A stretch of DNA of 64,000 nt from Ampelocalamus luodianensis (Eukaryota; Streptophyta; Magnoliopsida; Poales; Poaceae): contig CM070617.1 in assembly GCA_036346255.1 (NCBI GenBank), positions 21,131,080 to 21,195,079 of the forward strand, in the 5' to 3' direction. Positions 24,749 through 34,305 of the stretch are shown in pieces. Made by a program: the position numbers and the translations under genes. The notes under the pieces were generated by a model. That model made no database searches, had not been told where the DNA came from, and was given only the letters and a program-made list of their open reading frames with translations. The stretch's first letter is position 1. Every line of letters begins with the position of its first letter.

Positions 24749-25253
24749 ATGGGCGTCACCAAGGAGGATGTCGAGGCCGCCATCACTTCTGCTCTCAGCC
24801 CTTCCCATCTCGTAAGTCTCTTCCCACCTAAAACCCTTCCTCCGATCCATCCATCTCTGCTCTAAACCCTAACTGCCGCTACTGCTGTGTTTCTACGATT
24901 TTTTGCAGGTGGTGACGGATACATCTGGAGGGTAAGCACATCCCAAATTGCCATTTACTTTTATTTTTTCCTTATTAGCTTGTTCAATTGCTACGAACAA
25001 AAGGAGGGATCTTGTTGATGTGGTGGTTGTCTCGTTGATTGATTGATTGGTGTGAAGGTGCGGCGCTAGCTACGAGATTGAGGTGGTGTCGGAGCAGTTT
25101 GAGGGGAAGCGGCTGCTGGAGCGGCACCGGATGGTGAACACCGCGCTGGCGCCGCACATGGCGCAGATCCACGCAGTCTCCATAAAAAAGGCGCTCACCC
25201 CGGCGCAGGCCCAGCCCCAGCCGGAGCCGGCCGCCGATAAGGCACAGGCTTAA
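24749..25253 (+). CDS. BOLA2: BolA-like protein (BOLA2), copy 1
   Basis: Three exons: 24749-24811, 24909-24931 (only 23 nt) and 25058-25253, encoding 93 residues. The BolA core is present: SHLVVTDTSGGCG, then SYEIEVVSEQFEGKRLLERH and RMVNTALAPHMAQIHAVSIK. The invariant Cys in GGCG and His in LLERHR are the residues that, with a monothiol glutaredoxin, hold a shared [2Fe-2S] cluster in this family. There is no transit peptide, consistent with the cytosolic/nuclear BOLA2 type rather than the plastid or mitochondrial forms. The C-terminal tail is a Pro/Ala/Gln-rich extension. The role in iron-sulfur trafficking and redox control is from the family. Copy 2 encodes the same protein. Confidence 0.96.
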
Positions 25254-26309
25254 CTCACTCCAAACAGTTCAATCACACATGCACCATTACTCTTGTAATT
25301 CACTCATGTAGCATGTGGTCTTTGATGTTGGGGACGCGCATCAAACTCTCTGCTTGAATAATTTAGCAGATGCATCTGCAAAATGGAAACTTTGAAGTGA
25401 TCTTTATGCTTGACTGCTCTACTCTTATGTATTTGGTACCGTCAATTTGTCATATAGGTAGTTTGCAGTTTAGTTGCTTCGGTGGATTGGTTCTGTTAAT
25501 CTAGTGGCGTCTATTGCAGCAAGTTGGTTGAATCTCTGTCTGACATAGCTGTTTACTTTGGGGATCAGATGATGATTGATGACACCTTGTTTATGGAAGC
25601 ATTTCTTTTTCTTATTGATGAGACCACCATAAGGGGAATCTATTCCCCTTTCTGGTATAGTGGAACTAGATACAACAGTATTCGATGCTGGAGATGTAAA
25701 TGTAATGGCTTTTGATTTACGCAATAACTAGTTTTCAGCTAGATTATAGTTATATCATGTTGATGTGCTGTGTTGCATTGCATTTGATTCATGCCTTACA
25801 TTTGTGCATGCATGCATCAATGCATGCTTGTCTTCTGATGAAAAGGCAGTACAACTTTGATTCAGCCTTTACTTTGCTGCTTAGAACTATGTCGAATTTG
25901 ACCTATTTTAAGTGAACTATATCGCAAGCCCTGAAAAATGTGTTTGTTTGTAGGCTTGTAGTACCATGTTGATAGTGGGAACATATTTGCTTACATAGCA
26001 GTATTAAGTTTGCTAATTGAACTGGGGTAGACAGTTGAATCTCCTTTTGTGTGCATGAAGCCATGAACAACACACTGTGATCACATAGTCCAAGTTGATA
26101 CTACCGATTGGATTACCATCTCTTCAAATGTTTCAAAGATATCTGAATGCAAAAATTTCGGTTTCAGTCACTGGATTTGGAATAGCATGTCTTACATCTA
26201 TTGATACGTGCACCATAATTTCAAAGGCTTTGATAAAACGAAAGAATGCATTATCTGATTTGATTCTTGACAGATTAATAGGGGATTTTCCCTTCGTTCT
26301 GTTACAGCT
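25254..26309. other. BOLA2 3' region, no further gene
   Basis: BOLA2 3' UTR followed by AT-rich sequence. Short open frames at 25524-25715 and 26095-26373 have no family resemblance and no splice support. The region is shared with 59155-60211. Confidence 0.5.
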
Positions 26310-26430
26310 TAGGCTTATTTTGATGAGTGAGGAGTGGGCTCAATCCCTTCGGATGGCAGGGAAGTTGAACTAAAATCTGTGTCTATCCAAAGGGATTGGG
26401 TCTAATCACATTCTATCCAAACAAGCCCTA
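26310..26430. mobile_element. Short MITE-like foldback (~120 bp)
   Basis: The left end (taggcttattttgat, later caatccctt) and the reverse complement of the right end (tagggcttgtttggat, later caatccctt) form a degenerate inverted repeat of about 40 bp. No clear target duplication is visible, so the superfamily is open. It lies 0.2 kb left of the Harbinger element. Confidence 0.5.
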
Positions 26431-26917
26431 CGGGGTATCTGTGCACCCTGTACTTTATACTGTATTGTGAAAGCCTTCATGTAAAAATCATCTGTGAGCT
26501 GGCAACCCGTGATAATCAGTCTGTTGTTTGTGCTAGCCAAAATACTCTTACTTAATCATAGACGTCTGAACCATCTTACGTGTACAAAAGTCTGGACTCG
26601 AGTAATCTCGTGCTCTGGGCTCCGCTTTTTTTTGGGTGCAAGTTGATGCTGGGTGCGTTAGAGCATCTGCAATGTTTGTTCTTAGCCGGTTCAATAGGAT
26701 GGAATTAATGCTACGAACCGATTCAACACATTGGAAACAGTCGATTCAATACAAAAGTGGAGAGAGCCGGTGCATAGTTTGCATCCGGTGCATCTGGATA
26801 CAGCTGAATAAACTATTATTTTTATTAGTCGATACAATTAACTCCATTAGCCGTTGCATTAACTCCTTTTTTAGTCGTTGCATTCCGACGTTTTATTCCC
26901 AGCCAACCATCTCACCT

Positions 26918-26926
26918 CTATATAAC
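26918..26926 (+). promoter_or_regulatory. TATA box of Harbinger ORF1
   Basis: ctatataac lies about 45 bp before the ATG at 26969, leaving a very short leader. This position supports the ATG at 26969 over upstream in-frame ATGs, the first of which (26636) would lie outside the transposon. Confidence 0.55.
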
Positions 26927-26968
26927 ATTGAACACAACAGTTCAGGTTCACAACACAAGCATTTCAAC

Positions 26969-28207
26969 ATGGATAACTCATCAGCTTTAAGTTTTACAAA
27001 TTTGCTCAACTCTTCAAACTTCTCAAGACAAGATCAACCAAATAGCAGCCCATATATTTCAAAATTTCCACCTCAATATCCCTTCCAATCCTCCCAATAT
27101 GCCCAACAATTTCACCCTCAATATCCCCCTAATTTTCTTCCTTTTAGTGTTCCTACAAACTACCAGCAACAAGTTCCACATACCTCCACAGCTTTTCATG
27201 GTGTTGAAAACCTGAGCCATGGAATGTTTGGAGGAGCTACAGCCAGCCAGTCCTTGTCCCCAGTTCAAGCAACCAACATATTTGGAGTTGTAGGATCCAC
27301 AACTTCACATGGTTCAGAATCAACCTCTTCGATGCCAGCTGCAGCAAAAAGAAGTGAAGAACAGTTGAACAAGGAAGATTCAAGTGATAGCAGTCCAGAT
27401 GAAGGAAAGAGAGGTATGCGCATGAAGTGGACACAACAAGATAACCTACGACTAGTTAGTTCTTGGTTGAACAATTCCAATGATTCTATTGATGGCAACT
27501 CAAAGAAAAATGATCAATATTGGAACAAAGTAGCCGATGATTACAACGGTAATTGTCCTGCAAATCGAAAAAGATCAGCCATGCAATGCAAAAACCATTG
27601 GAACAGGACTAACACCAAGGTTAATCTGTTCAATGCTTGTTGGTGGTTCAACAAAAACCTATATACTAGCGGCAAATCAGATGATCAGCTTTTGGAAAAA
27701 AAAACCCATGAGAAGTACAGGTGTGATACCGAAGGGAAAAACTTCACTTTGATGTATTGGTGGAGAGAAGTGAAGGACCAGCCGAAATGGAGAAGAGCAT
27801 TCGACGATCAAGAAATGAACAAAGGTGCTAAGGTTTCTGCTACAGGAACTCACACATCATCTTCCAACATTGAATCCGAAGGTGTTGATCGCAATGATCC
27901 TACTCGGCCCCAAGGGCAGAAGGCGGCCAAGCGTGATCGGAAAGGGAAAGGGAAAGGGAAAGGAAAGGCGCAGTCTACTTCCAGCCCAGATGAAAATATG
28001 AAACTTTACCATGACCTTCAAGCGAAGAAGTCTGCTGCTAATGAAAAAATGGCAGAAGCTACCAAGGAGAAAGCAAAGGTGTTGAAGTATGATAAGTATG
28101 TCGAATTGATGAAGATTGATACTTCGGAAATGAGTGATGCAAAAAGGACGCGACATGAACAAGTTATAGATCATTTATGCAAGGATATGTTTGGTGCAAA
28201 CAATTAG
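26969..28207 (+). CDS. Harbinger ORF1, Myb/SANT-like protein
   Basis: Encodes 412 residues from the ATG after the TATA box. An upstream in-frame extension exists but begins outside the element and is probably untranslated. Residues 1-130 are rich in Ser, Gln, Pro and Tyr. A trihelix/SANT-like domain spans about 150-210 (KWTQQDNLRLVSSW, then YWNKVADDYN and NHWNR). A basic Lys/Arg/Gly tract at about 310-330 (RKGKGKGKGK) looks like a nuclear localisation signal. The C-terminus is helical and charged, as in plant proteins with the NAM-associated domain. In PIF/Harbinger elements ORF1 binds the transposon ends and helps bring the transposase to the nucleus. The frame is intact here and broken in copy 2. 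Confidence 0.88.
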   Translation: MDNSSALSFTNLLNSSNFSRQDQPNSSPYISKFPPQYPFQSSQYAQQFHPQYPPNFLPFSVPTNYQQQVPHTSTAFHGVENLSHGMFGGATASQSLSPVQATNIFGVVGSTTSHGSESTSSMPAAAKRSEEQLNKEDSSDSSPDEGKRGMRMKWTQQDNLRLVSSWLNNSNDSIDGNSKKNDQYWNKVADDYNGNCPANRKRSAMQCKNHWNRTNTKVNLFNACWWFNKNLYTSGKSDDQLLEKKTHEKYRCDTEGKNFTLMYWWREVKDQPKWRRAFDDQEMNKGAKVSATGTHTSSSNIESEGVDRNDPTRPQGQKAAKRDRKGKGKGKGKAQSTSSPDENMKLYHDLQAKKSAANEKMAEATKEKAKVLKYDKYVELMKIDTSEMSDAKRTRHEQVIDHLCKDMFGANN

Positions 28208-28770
28208 TACGCATGTCTTGACGCTTACAAATAATTTGTATCACCCTACTTAATGTATTGTCAGTTGTTGCTTTCAATTGTATCATCCTACCTAATGTAT
28301 TGTCAATTGTTGATTTCTTAATATTTTGTAATGATCTGTCCAAGTAATATATAAGTATTGCGAACCTATTTCCAGTTTTTTGGTTCTCTTCAATAGAATA
28401 TGCAGTACAAGAAGCTCTTACAGTAAAATTATAACCAACAACAGTTAATTAACAGCCAGCTAGTATAGTATATAGCAATGTTATTTTACTGACATGGATC
28501 CCAGATATTATAAGAGAAGTTGGAGTACAAACCACAATGCTTTGTGGTGGGTGAAGGAAGAATCATGCAGGCTTGCTGTCTTGTTGATGAAAATTTCCCC
28601 ACAGGCAACTTATGGTACTGTTGTCTTTATGCAATATCGATTAGTCTTTCTGCACAAGTTACCTTCTGAGATTCACACTGCATATGCAGATGCCTATAGC
28701 TTTCCCCAAAGAAACATGTTTTTCATTAGTACAATGTACCAATTGACTTTACTGGTCACTCAAACAAAAT

Positions 28771-29000
28771 GTTGTAAAATGCATGCACAGTAATTGTGAA
28801 CTAGCCGTTGTAAACTAGTTGTTATTGATTCAATGCCATCACCTAAATCCTGTAAAATGCATGCACAATAATTGCGTGTTATTGATTCAATGCCATCACC
28901 TAAATCCCGTAAAATGCATGGATAGTAATTGTGAACTAGCCGTTGTAAACTAGTTGTTATATTCTTGTTAAGTGTGAACTAGCCGTTGTGGATTAGCAAC
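28771..29000 (+). repeat. Tandem repeats between ORF1 and ORF2
   Basis: The words aaatgcatg, tgaactagccgttgt, aaactagttgttat and gattcaatgccatcacctaaatcc recur in units of about 60-75 bp. They sit immediately upstream of the ORF2 TATA box, so they may be promoter or transposase-binding repeats. That role is inference. Confidence 0.7.
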
Positions 29001-29008
29001 TATAAAAT
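29001..29008 (+). promoter_or_regulatory. TATA box of Harbinger ORF2
   Basis: tataaaat about 95 bp before the ORF2 ATG at 29103, downstream of a small repeat array. It is kept in copy 2 at about 62869-62876. Confidence 0.55.
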
Positions 29009-29102
29009 GTGGAGGATGGAGTTTCCTATCACCACATGAAACCAAACATTTAGATCACAGGATACACAACTCTTTTATGCCTAGCATACAAGACCACTTG
29101 AA

Positions 29103-30426
29103 ATGGCTGAAAAATTAGATTCCCAATCTGATTTTTCAAACAGTGATGAAGACTTTAGCGGGTTCATTTCAGACTCTATTGATCCTTTAGAAGGAAAGAT
29201 CGAAGCCCAAATAGAAGCTCAGCTTGAAGTAGAAGCTGTTTGACTCTACTCAAGACCGAGTAGGTCTCGAAGGTACATTGATCGAGGCCGTCAAGCCGCA
29301 CCACGAGCGGTTGTATCGTCGATTACTTCTCGACAATCCAGGTGCATCGATTATCAATTTCGCCGAAGGTATCGGATAAGAAGGCACCTATTTGAACGCA
29401 TTATGCAAGTCCTTAGTGATTGGTCCCCATATTTTCGCCAACGAGTGATGCATTTGGTAAGATCGGTTTTCTCTCTCGCAGAAATGTACCGTTGCTATGC
29501 GAATGATAGCCAATGGTACCCCTGCTGATCTTGTTGATGAAAATTTACGGATGGGTGAAAGCACAACCATTGAGTGCTTGACCAAATTCATTAAAGGTGT
29601 CAGGGAGAATTTTGGAGAACAATATCTTAGAAGGCCAAATGAAGAAGATATCCGAAGGTTACTTCATATAGGGGAGGCCCGTGGATTTCCTGGGGTGTTG
29701 GGAAGTGTTGATTGCATGCATTGGAGGTGGAAAAATTGCCCGGACGCATGGAAGGGGCAATTTACACGTGGTGATCAAGGAAAACCGACCATCATGCTCG
29801 AAGCAGTAGCCTCACATGACCTATGGATATGGCATGCATTTTTTGGAGTTGCTGGTTCAAACAACGATATTAATGTGTTGAATCAATCAACATTATTCAT
29901 GGATGTACAAGGAAGAGCTCCTGTGGTTCAATTTATAGTGAATGGCAACGAGTATAATATGGGGTACTATCTAGCTAATGGCATTTATCCAGAGTGGGCA
30001 ACATTTGTCAAAACAATCACTCTTCCTCAAAGTGATAAGGCTAAATTATTCGCACAATTCCAAGAAGGAGCAAGAAAAGATGTTGAACGTGCTTTTGGAG
30101 TTTTGCAAGCTCGTTTTGCCATTTTACGTGCGCCGACACGTCTTTGGGAGAGGGAAACACTTGCTGATATCATGTATGTGTGCATTATATTGCACAACAT
30201 GATAGTCGAGGATGAGCGAGATTCCTATGAGATACGCTATGACTACACATATGATGAGGTGGGCATCACTTCCACACCAATCACAGGATTTAGTCATGGG
30301 CCAATTCATGAATTTTCGAGGGTCCTAGAGATCAACAGTGTTATTCGTGATCGAGCAACACATCGTCGTCTCAAGGCAGACTTGTTAGAACATATATGGC
30401 AAAGATTCGGTGGTGTCCAAGCTTAG
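29103..30426 (+). pseudogene. Harbinger DDE transposase, broken in copy 1
   Basis: The frame opens at 29103, meets a stop after 46 codons (29241), and is garbled to about 29490. From 29497 to 30426 it is open for 309 codons. The protein is a plant PIF/Harbinger nuclease of the DDE_4 (HARBI1-like) family, about 441 residues if intact. Visible motifs are GSVDCMHW (first catalytic Asp), LANGIYPEW where the family has LADGIYP (second catalytic Asp replaced by Asn, codon 29977-29979), and DVERAFGVLQ (catalytic Glu). Exactly 35 residues separate the Asn from the Glu, the DD35E spacing. The 29220-29490 disruption is readable in copy 2 and fits the CAG/CTG error pattern. A dead enzyme is likely either way. 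Confidence 0.9.
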
Positions 30427-30649
30427 AATTTATTAGTAGGTAGCGATTTGCTTGTATTATTTTAATTGAGATTATCATGTCTTAGTTTTTATTTATGCAC
30501 TGATTACATACGCAGATATAGCAAATAGAGGAAACTTTACTTATGTACTGAACTACTGATGCAGATAGAGCAAATGCAGATACATACTCTACTAATGCAG
30601 ATGCTAGCTTTAAAATTGAAGGAAATCCTAATGTCACCTTACAGTCTTG

Positions 30650-31480
30650 GCTCTGGCTGCCTCCTCCTGCCTCCGGCGAGTTGGCGACCGGCGATCCTCC
30701 TCAAGCTCAGACGGCAGATCTGGAGCTCCTCCTCCTCCTCCTCCTCCTCCTGCCTCCTGGCTCCTGCGCGCCTGCCCTCCTCGGCTCCGGTCTAGAGGCC
30801 CGTCGCCCCGCCGGGCAGGAGCTCCTCCTCCTGGCTCCACGCTCTGCGCGCCGCCTCCTCGGCCCGATCCGAGGCCCACCGTCCCGCCGGCAGAGCTCCT
30901 CCTCCTGCGGTCCTGCCTCCGGCTCCTGCGCGCCTGCCCTCCTCGGCTCCAGTCCAGAGGCCCGCCGCCCGTCGGGTAGGAGCTCCTCCTCCCGCGTCCC
31001 GCTCCGCTCCTGCGCGCCTCCTCCTCGCTCAGATCGAGGCCCGCCGCCCGCCGGCTCTTGGCCCCGCCGCCGCCCGCCACCGCCTCCTCAAGAGTAAAAA
31101 TCGAGATCTACGGGTTAGATCTGGGGAAGGAGACGGGTGGACACCATCCTCGAATCAAGAAACAAGAAGAGGAAAGAAGGAGAGCTTACGGTCTCGGTGA
31201 GGTTTTCTCGGTTGACGGAGGCGAAGCGGAGGAGGTCGTCGTAGCAGAACCGGCGGATGGTCGTCCTCGGCTCGACGTGGCTTCTGGCGGCGACGGCGGA
31301 ACGAAATATCGTCGCGGTGCTCCAGATCAGCAATGGTGGGGAGTGGAAGTAGCGGCGGCGGAGAGGATTGAGCGGTGCAGGCGTGAGGAATCGACGGAGA
31401 AACAAAGGGGCGTGAGGAAGGGAACCTTCGTCGCGGGAAGGAAAAGACAATGCGTGGGAAAGTTGGTGCTGAGCGATTAC
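30650..31480 (-). other. GC-rich block in Harbinger 3' region
   Basis: About 0.8 kb of CTCC/CCG-rich sequence in an otherwise AT-rich element. A unit of about 165 bp is repeated (30758 and 30922: ctcctgcgcgcctgccctcc, then gaggcccg). On the minus strand it reads like a plant first exon and 5' UTR: open frames rich in Arg, Gly and Pro, and a donor-like GAGACC|GTAAGC near 31185. It could be a captured host promoter or exon, or an antisense promoter of the element. No protein family is recognisable. Confidence 0.45.
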
Positions 31481-31613
31481 TTTATTTTGCGGTGGGTCCG
31501 TCCAGAGGATGAGTCTAATTCAATACATTGGAGTAAAATAGATTTACTTATGAATCTGCTTACATGACATAGTTTGGAACCTACCTTGATTCAATACATT
31601 GGAGATGCTCTTA

Positions 31614-32420
31614 TACCTTGTTGTAGCGTTGTTCCTTCAGTGCTTTAGTGCATGGCTGTACTATATTTTTCTTGTAGTGTGTACCTCGTAACGTTGCTCA
31701 GACGTCACCACGGAGAAGCATTGAGCCACTGGGAATTGAATCGTGTCAATCTAATGAAGTAATTTTGATTTGTAGAGTCTGATCTGGGTCTAAATTGTGC
31801 AAGAACAGAGTAAAAGAATATATAAGGTGACCGCAATATCTTGCTGTCTAGGAGGTGCCTAATGGTCCACAACCTTTGGCTGTGCAAGGTTCGTTTTGAA
31901 CACGTACGTTTCATAGTTCAGTTTCTGTAGGAACTTCGCCCACCGCATGGTGACAGCTAATGGGGCCACAGCCGTTGCAAATTACTCACCGCACACATCG
32001 TGGGCACGGTATACCCGTCTATTGACTATGGAGTACCTGTACCTAGCTCAGTGCTTGACGCTTTTGATCATCCATTTGGCGGATCCAGATCATCTACTGT
32101 AGCAGATGTAACTATTGATCTACATCTTTGATTTTTTGCTTTGTTTTTTAATTAGACGGTAAAGATTGACTTCCTTAATCCGAAACGAAGACAGCAACCA
32201 AATATTTACGGCGGAAAAGGGAGGATTGCGGCTAAGAATAGCCTAGGGAGATATTTGCACTCTGCGTCGCCAGTTGTCGGTTCGGCACATCGGCAGGAGT
32301 CACCCAGCCTCCTGGACGCTCGAAGACGTCGAGGAAGTCGAAAGAACCCGCGAGAGGCGGTGCAACCGTGGCGAGGCGACCCAACCCCACGTGCCGCCCC
32401 CGCCTCTCCACCGCGACCCC
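31614..32420. other. Intergenic, Harbinger to PPase
   Basis: No gene is supported. The right half (from about 32230) is GC-rich and is the promoter and upstream region of the pyrophosphatase gene. Open frames on both strands there are compositional. Confidence 0.55.
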
Positions 32421-32428
32421 ATATATAC
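32421..32428 (+). promoter_or_regulatory. TATA box of the PPase gene
   Basis: atatatac in a GC-rich context about 180 bp before the ATG, which implies a 5' UTR of roughly 150 nt. Confidence 0.5.
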
Positions 32429-32605
32429 AGGGATGCACGCCCAAAACGGCCAAAGGTCCAAAACCGCAGAATTGGACGTGCCAGAAAACGCGCGCGGACG
32501 GTGCGGCGCACAGCACCCCGACGGCCGAGTTGGTTGGAAGCAGCGGAGCAAGCGAGCACGCGCGGCGAATCCTGTTGGGTTTTCTGCGTGCGGAGCGAGA
32601 GAAAA

Positions 32606-33941
32606 ATGAGTTTAGTAGACGGGCACGCCCACGCCGAGGAGCCGAAGCGGCCCACGCCGCGGCTAATGAAAGGATCCTCGTCCCTGTCGCGGAGGCCCGT
32701 CGCCGCGCACCCCTGCCACGACCTCGAGATCGGTGAGCTCTCCCAGAATTTTTTTTTTTTTTGCAAACACCACGTTCTGATCGAGGACAAAGCCTAGCAG
32801 CCTTCGGTGCTAATACTAGAGATTTCTCTGTGCATATTGCAGGTCCTGATGCTCCGACTGTCTTCAACGTTGTAAGTACCAAGTACCGCCCACACACACA
32901 CACGAGGCTTTATTCAGATACGCAGTCTTAACGTTAGTACTCCATTTCTTTATTTGTATGGCTGTAATTGGCGATGCAGGTTGTGGAGATCTCGAAAGGG
33001 AGCAAGGTTAAGTATGAACTCGACAAGAAAACGGGACTCATCATGGTCGGTAGCTCAGTATTAACCCACACGCCAACTCATTTGCTGTCTGAAACTTTTA
33101 CCGTTGCACTAGATCTGACGGCATAATCTGGTCTCCTGTTGTATAGGTTGATCGGGTCTTGTACTCGTCAGTGGTGTACCCTCACAACTATGGCTTCATC
33201 CCGCGAACACTTTGCGAAGACAACGATCCTATGGATGTCCTAGTCCTCATGCAGGTACTGCTCCGATCCGTTTGGAACATCTGAAATTCTGAACTAGTAA
33301 TTGTTGTTAAGTCTTATGAACTGTGCGACAACGAATGCGACTCAAGTGCAAACAAATATTTGCAGGAACCAGTTCTTCCCAGGTGCTTTCTCCGAGCTAG
33401 GGCCATCGGTCTCATGCCTATGATCGACCAGGTTCATTATTGCATCCCTATACAAGTTCATTATTACTTAGAACTGGCATGAGCATGAGCAATATGAGCG
33501 AATCTTTTCTTGGGACAGGGAGAGAAAGATGACAAGATCGTAGCTGTCTGCATTGATGATCCGGAGTACCGCCACTACAATGATCTCAGCGAGCTTTCTC
33601 CTCATCGCGTCCAGGAGATCCGACGTTTCTTTGAAGATTGTATGGAGTGACTCTCCCTAAATTACTTTCTTTTGTAGATGCTATTTTTCTTCTGTGTTAA
33701 CTGTATGGTTGTTCAACACAATTTTCAGATAAGAAGAACGAGAACAAGGAGGTTGCCGTGAATGAGGTCCTGCCTGCGAGCACTGCCCGTGATGCCATCC
33801 AGTACTCCATGTCAGTGTTCGATCCTTTGACTTCAGAGGTTGATATGACTTTTTATATCGAATAGTTCGCGTGTATTAACATGGTGACATGTGTGCAGGG
33901 ATCTGTATGCGCAATACATTTTGCAGAGCTTGCAGCAGTAA
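32606..33941 (+). CDS. Soluble inorganic pyrophosphatase
   Basis: Eight exons: 32606-32732, 32843-32871, 32980-33045, 33147-33254, 33366-33431, 33519-33639, 33729-33810 and 33899-33941. They encode 213 residues, the usual length for plant soluble family I PPases. The protein hydrolyses pyrophosphate to two phosphates with Mg2+. The family signature DNDPMDV is present, along with SSVVYPHNYGFIPRTL and KYELDKKTG, which hold metal and phosphate ligands. There is no transit peptide, so the cytosol is expected. There it pulls UDP-glucose formation and other PPi-releasing steps forward. The first 40 residues are a basic, Ser/Pro-rich leader as in plant paralogues. It is convergent with the FBPase gene, with 364 bp between stop codons. 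Confidence 0.97.
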
Positions 33942-34305
33942 TCTGGTGGACACACCCTTGAACTGATCCTAAGCAGTGATCATTTCCTTCACCTCTACTG
34001 ATCCTGTGTTGAATTAAATTAGTCAAATTATGCGTATGCTTAGCCTGGAGCAGGAGCAGGAGGAGGTACAAACAGATTTTGCCAAGTCTGTCTTAGCTGC
34101 TAGAGATGTATGGGTGTATGTATTAGTGAATTGTTGTAACTTTTAAGTAGAGGCCTTAGTTGCTTATGAAGCTGTTCCAGGCCTCCATACTATTACACTG
34201 GGATGTTACAAACTTATTGAAAGACCGAGAAAAGAAATGCCTGATGAATCATGTTACAAATAAGGCCAGGAAGCCGATTTACACGTCTTGCGATGCTCAG
34301 ATCGA

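Larger units (their letters stand above)
9862..30160 (+). repeat. Large direct duplication, copy 1
   Basis: Starting at acgatgccttaccat, the sequence matches 43803-64000 in order and orientation through the end of the window, an offset of about 33.9 kb. It includes whole genes (LSM3, BOLA2), a solo LTR, a LINE, a SMART and most of a Harbinger element, all with the same insertion sites and target duplications. The true right end of the homology is unknown because copy 2 is cut by the window end. Identity is near complete in gene space and lower inside transposons. Confidence 0.97.
26661..31610 (+). mobile_element. PIF/Harbinger DNA transposon, copy 1
   Basis: The left end reads GAGCATCTGCAATGT and the reverse complement of the right end reads GAGCATCTCCAATGT (14 of 15 matching). 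The element is flanked by the trinucleotide TTA at 26658-26660 and 31611-31613, the target duplication typical of PIF/Harbinger. At 4950 bp it encodes the two expected proteins in the same orientation: a Myb/SANT-like ORF1 and a DDE transposase ORF2. It thus looks structurally complete at its ends, but the transposase is broken and has lost a catalytic residue. A GC-rich block of unknown origin fills most of the 3' kilobase. Confidence 0.92.

Noticed and set aside
26636..26968. N-terminal extension of Harbinger ORF1 (111 codons)
   Set aside because: It begins 25 bp outside the transposon and upstream of the TATA box at 26918. The ATG at 26969 fits the element.
30634..31080. 148-codon Arg/Gly-rich minus-strand protein
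   Set aside because: It is the translation of a GC-rich tandem repeat. I kept the block as an unusual region but do not support it as a protein.
32232..32903. Minus-strand 223-codon frame over the PPase promoter and exon 1
   Set aside because: Shadow of GC-rich promoter and coding sequence of the PPase gene, with no family resemblance.
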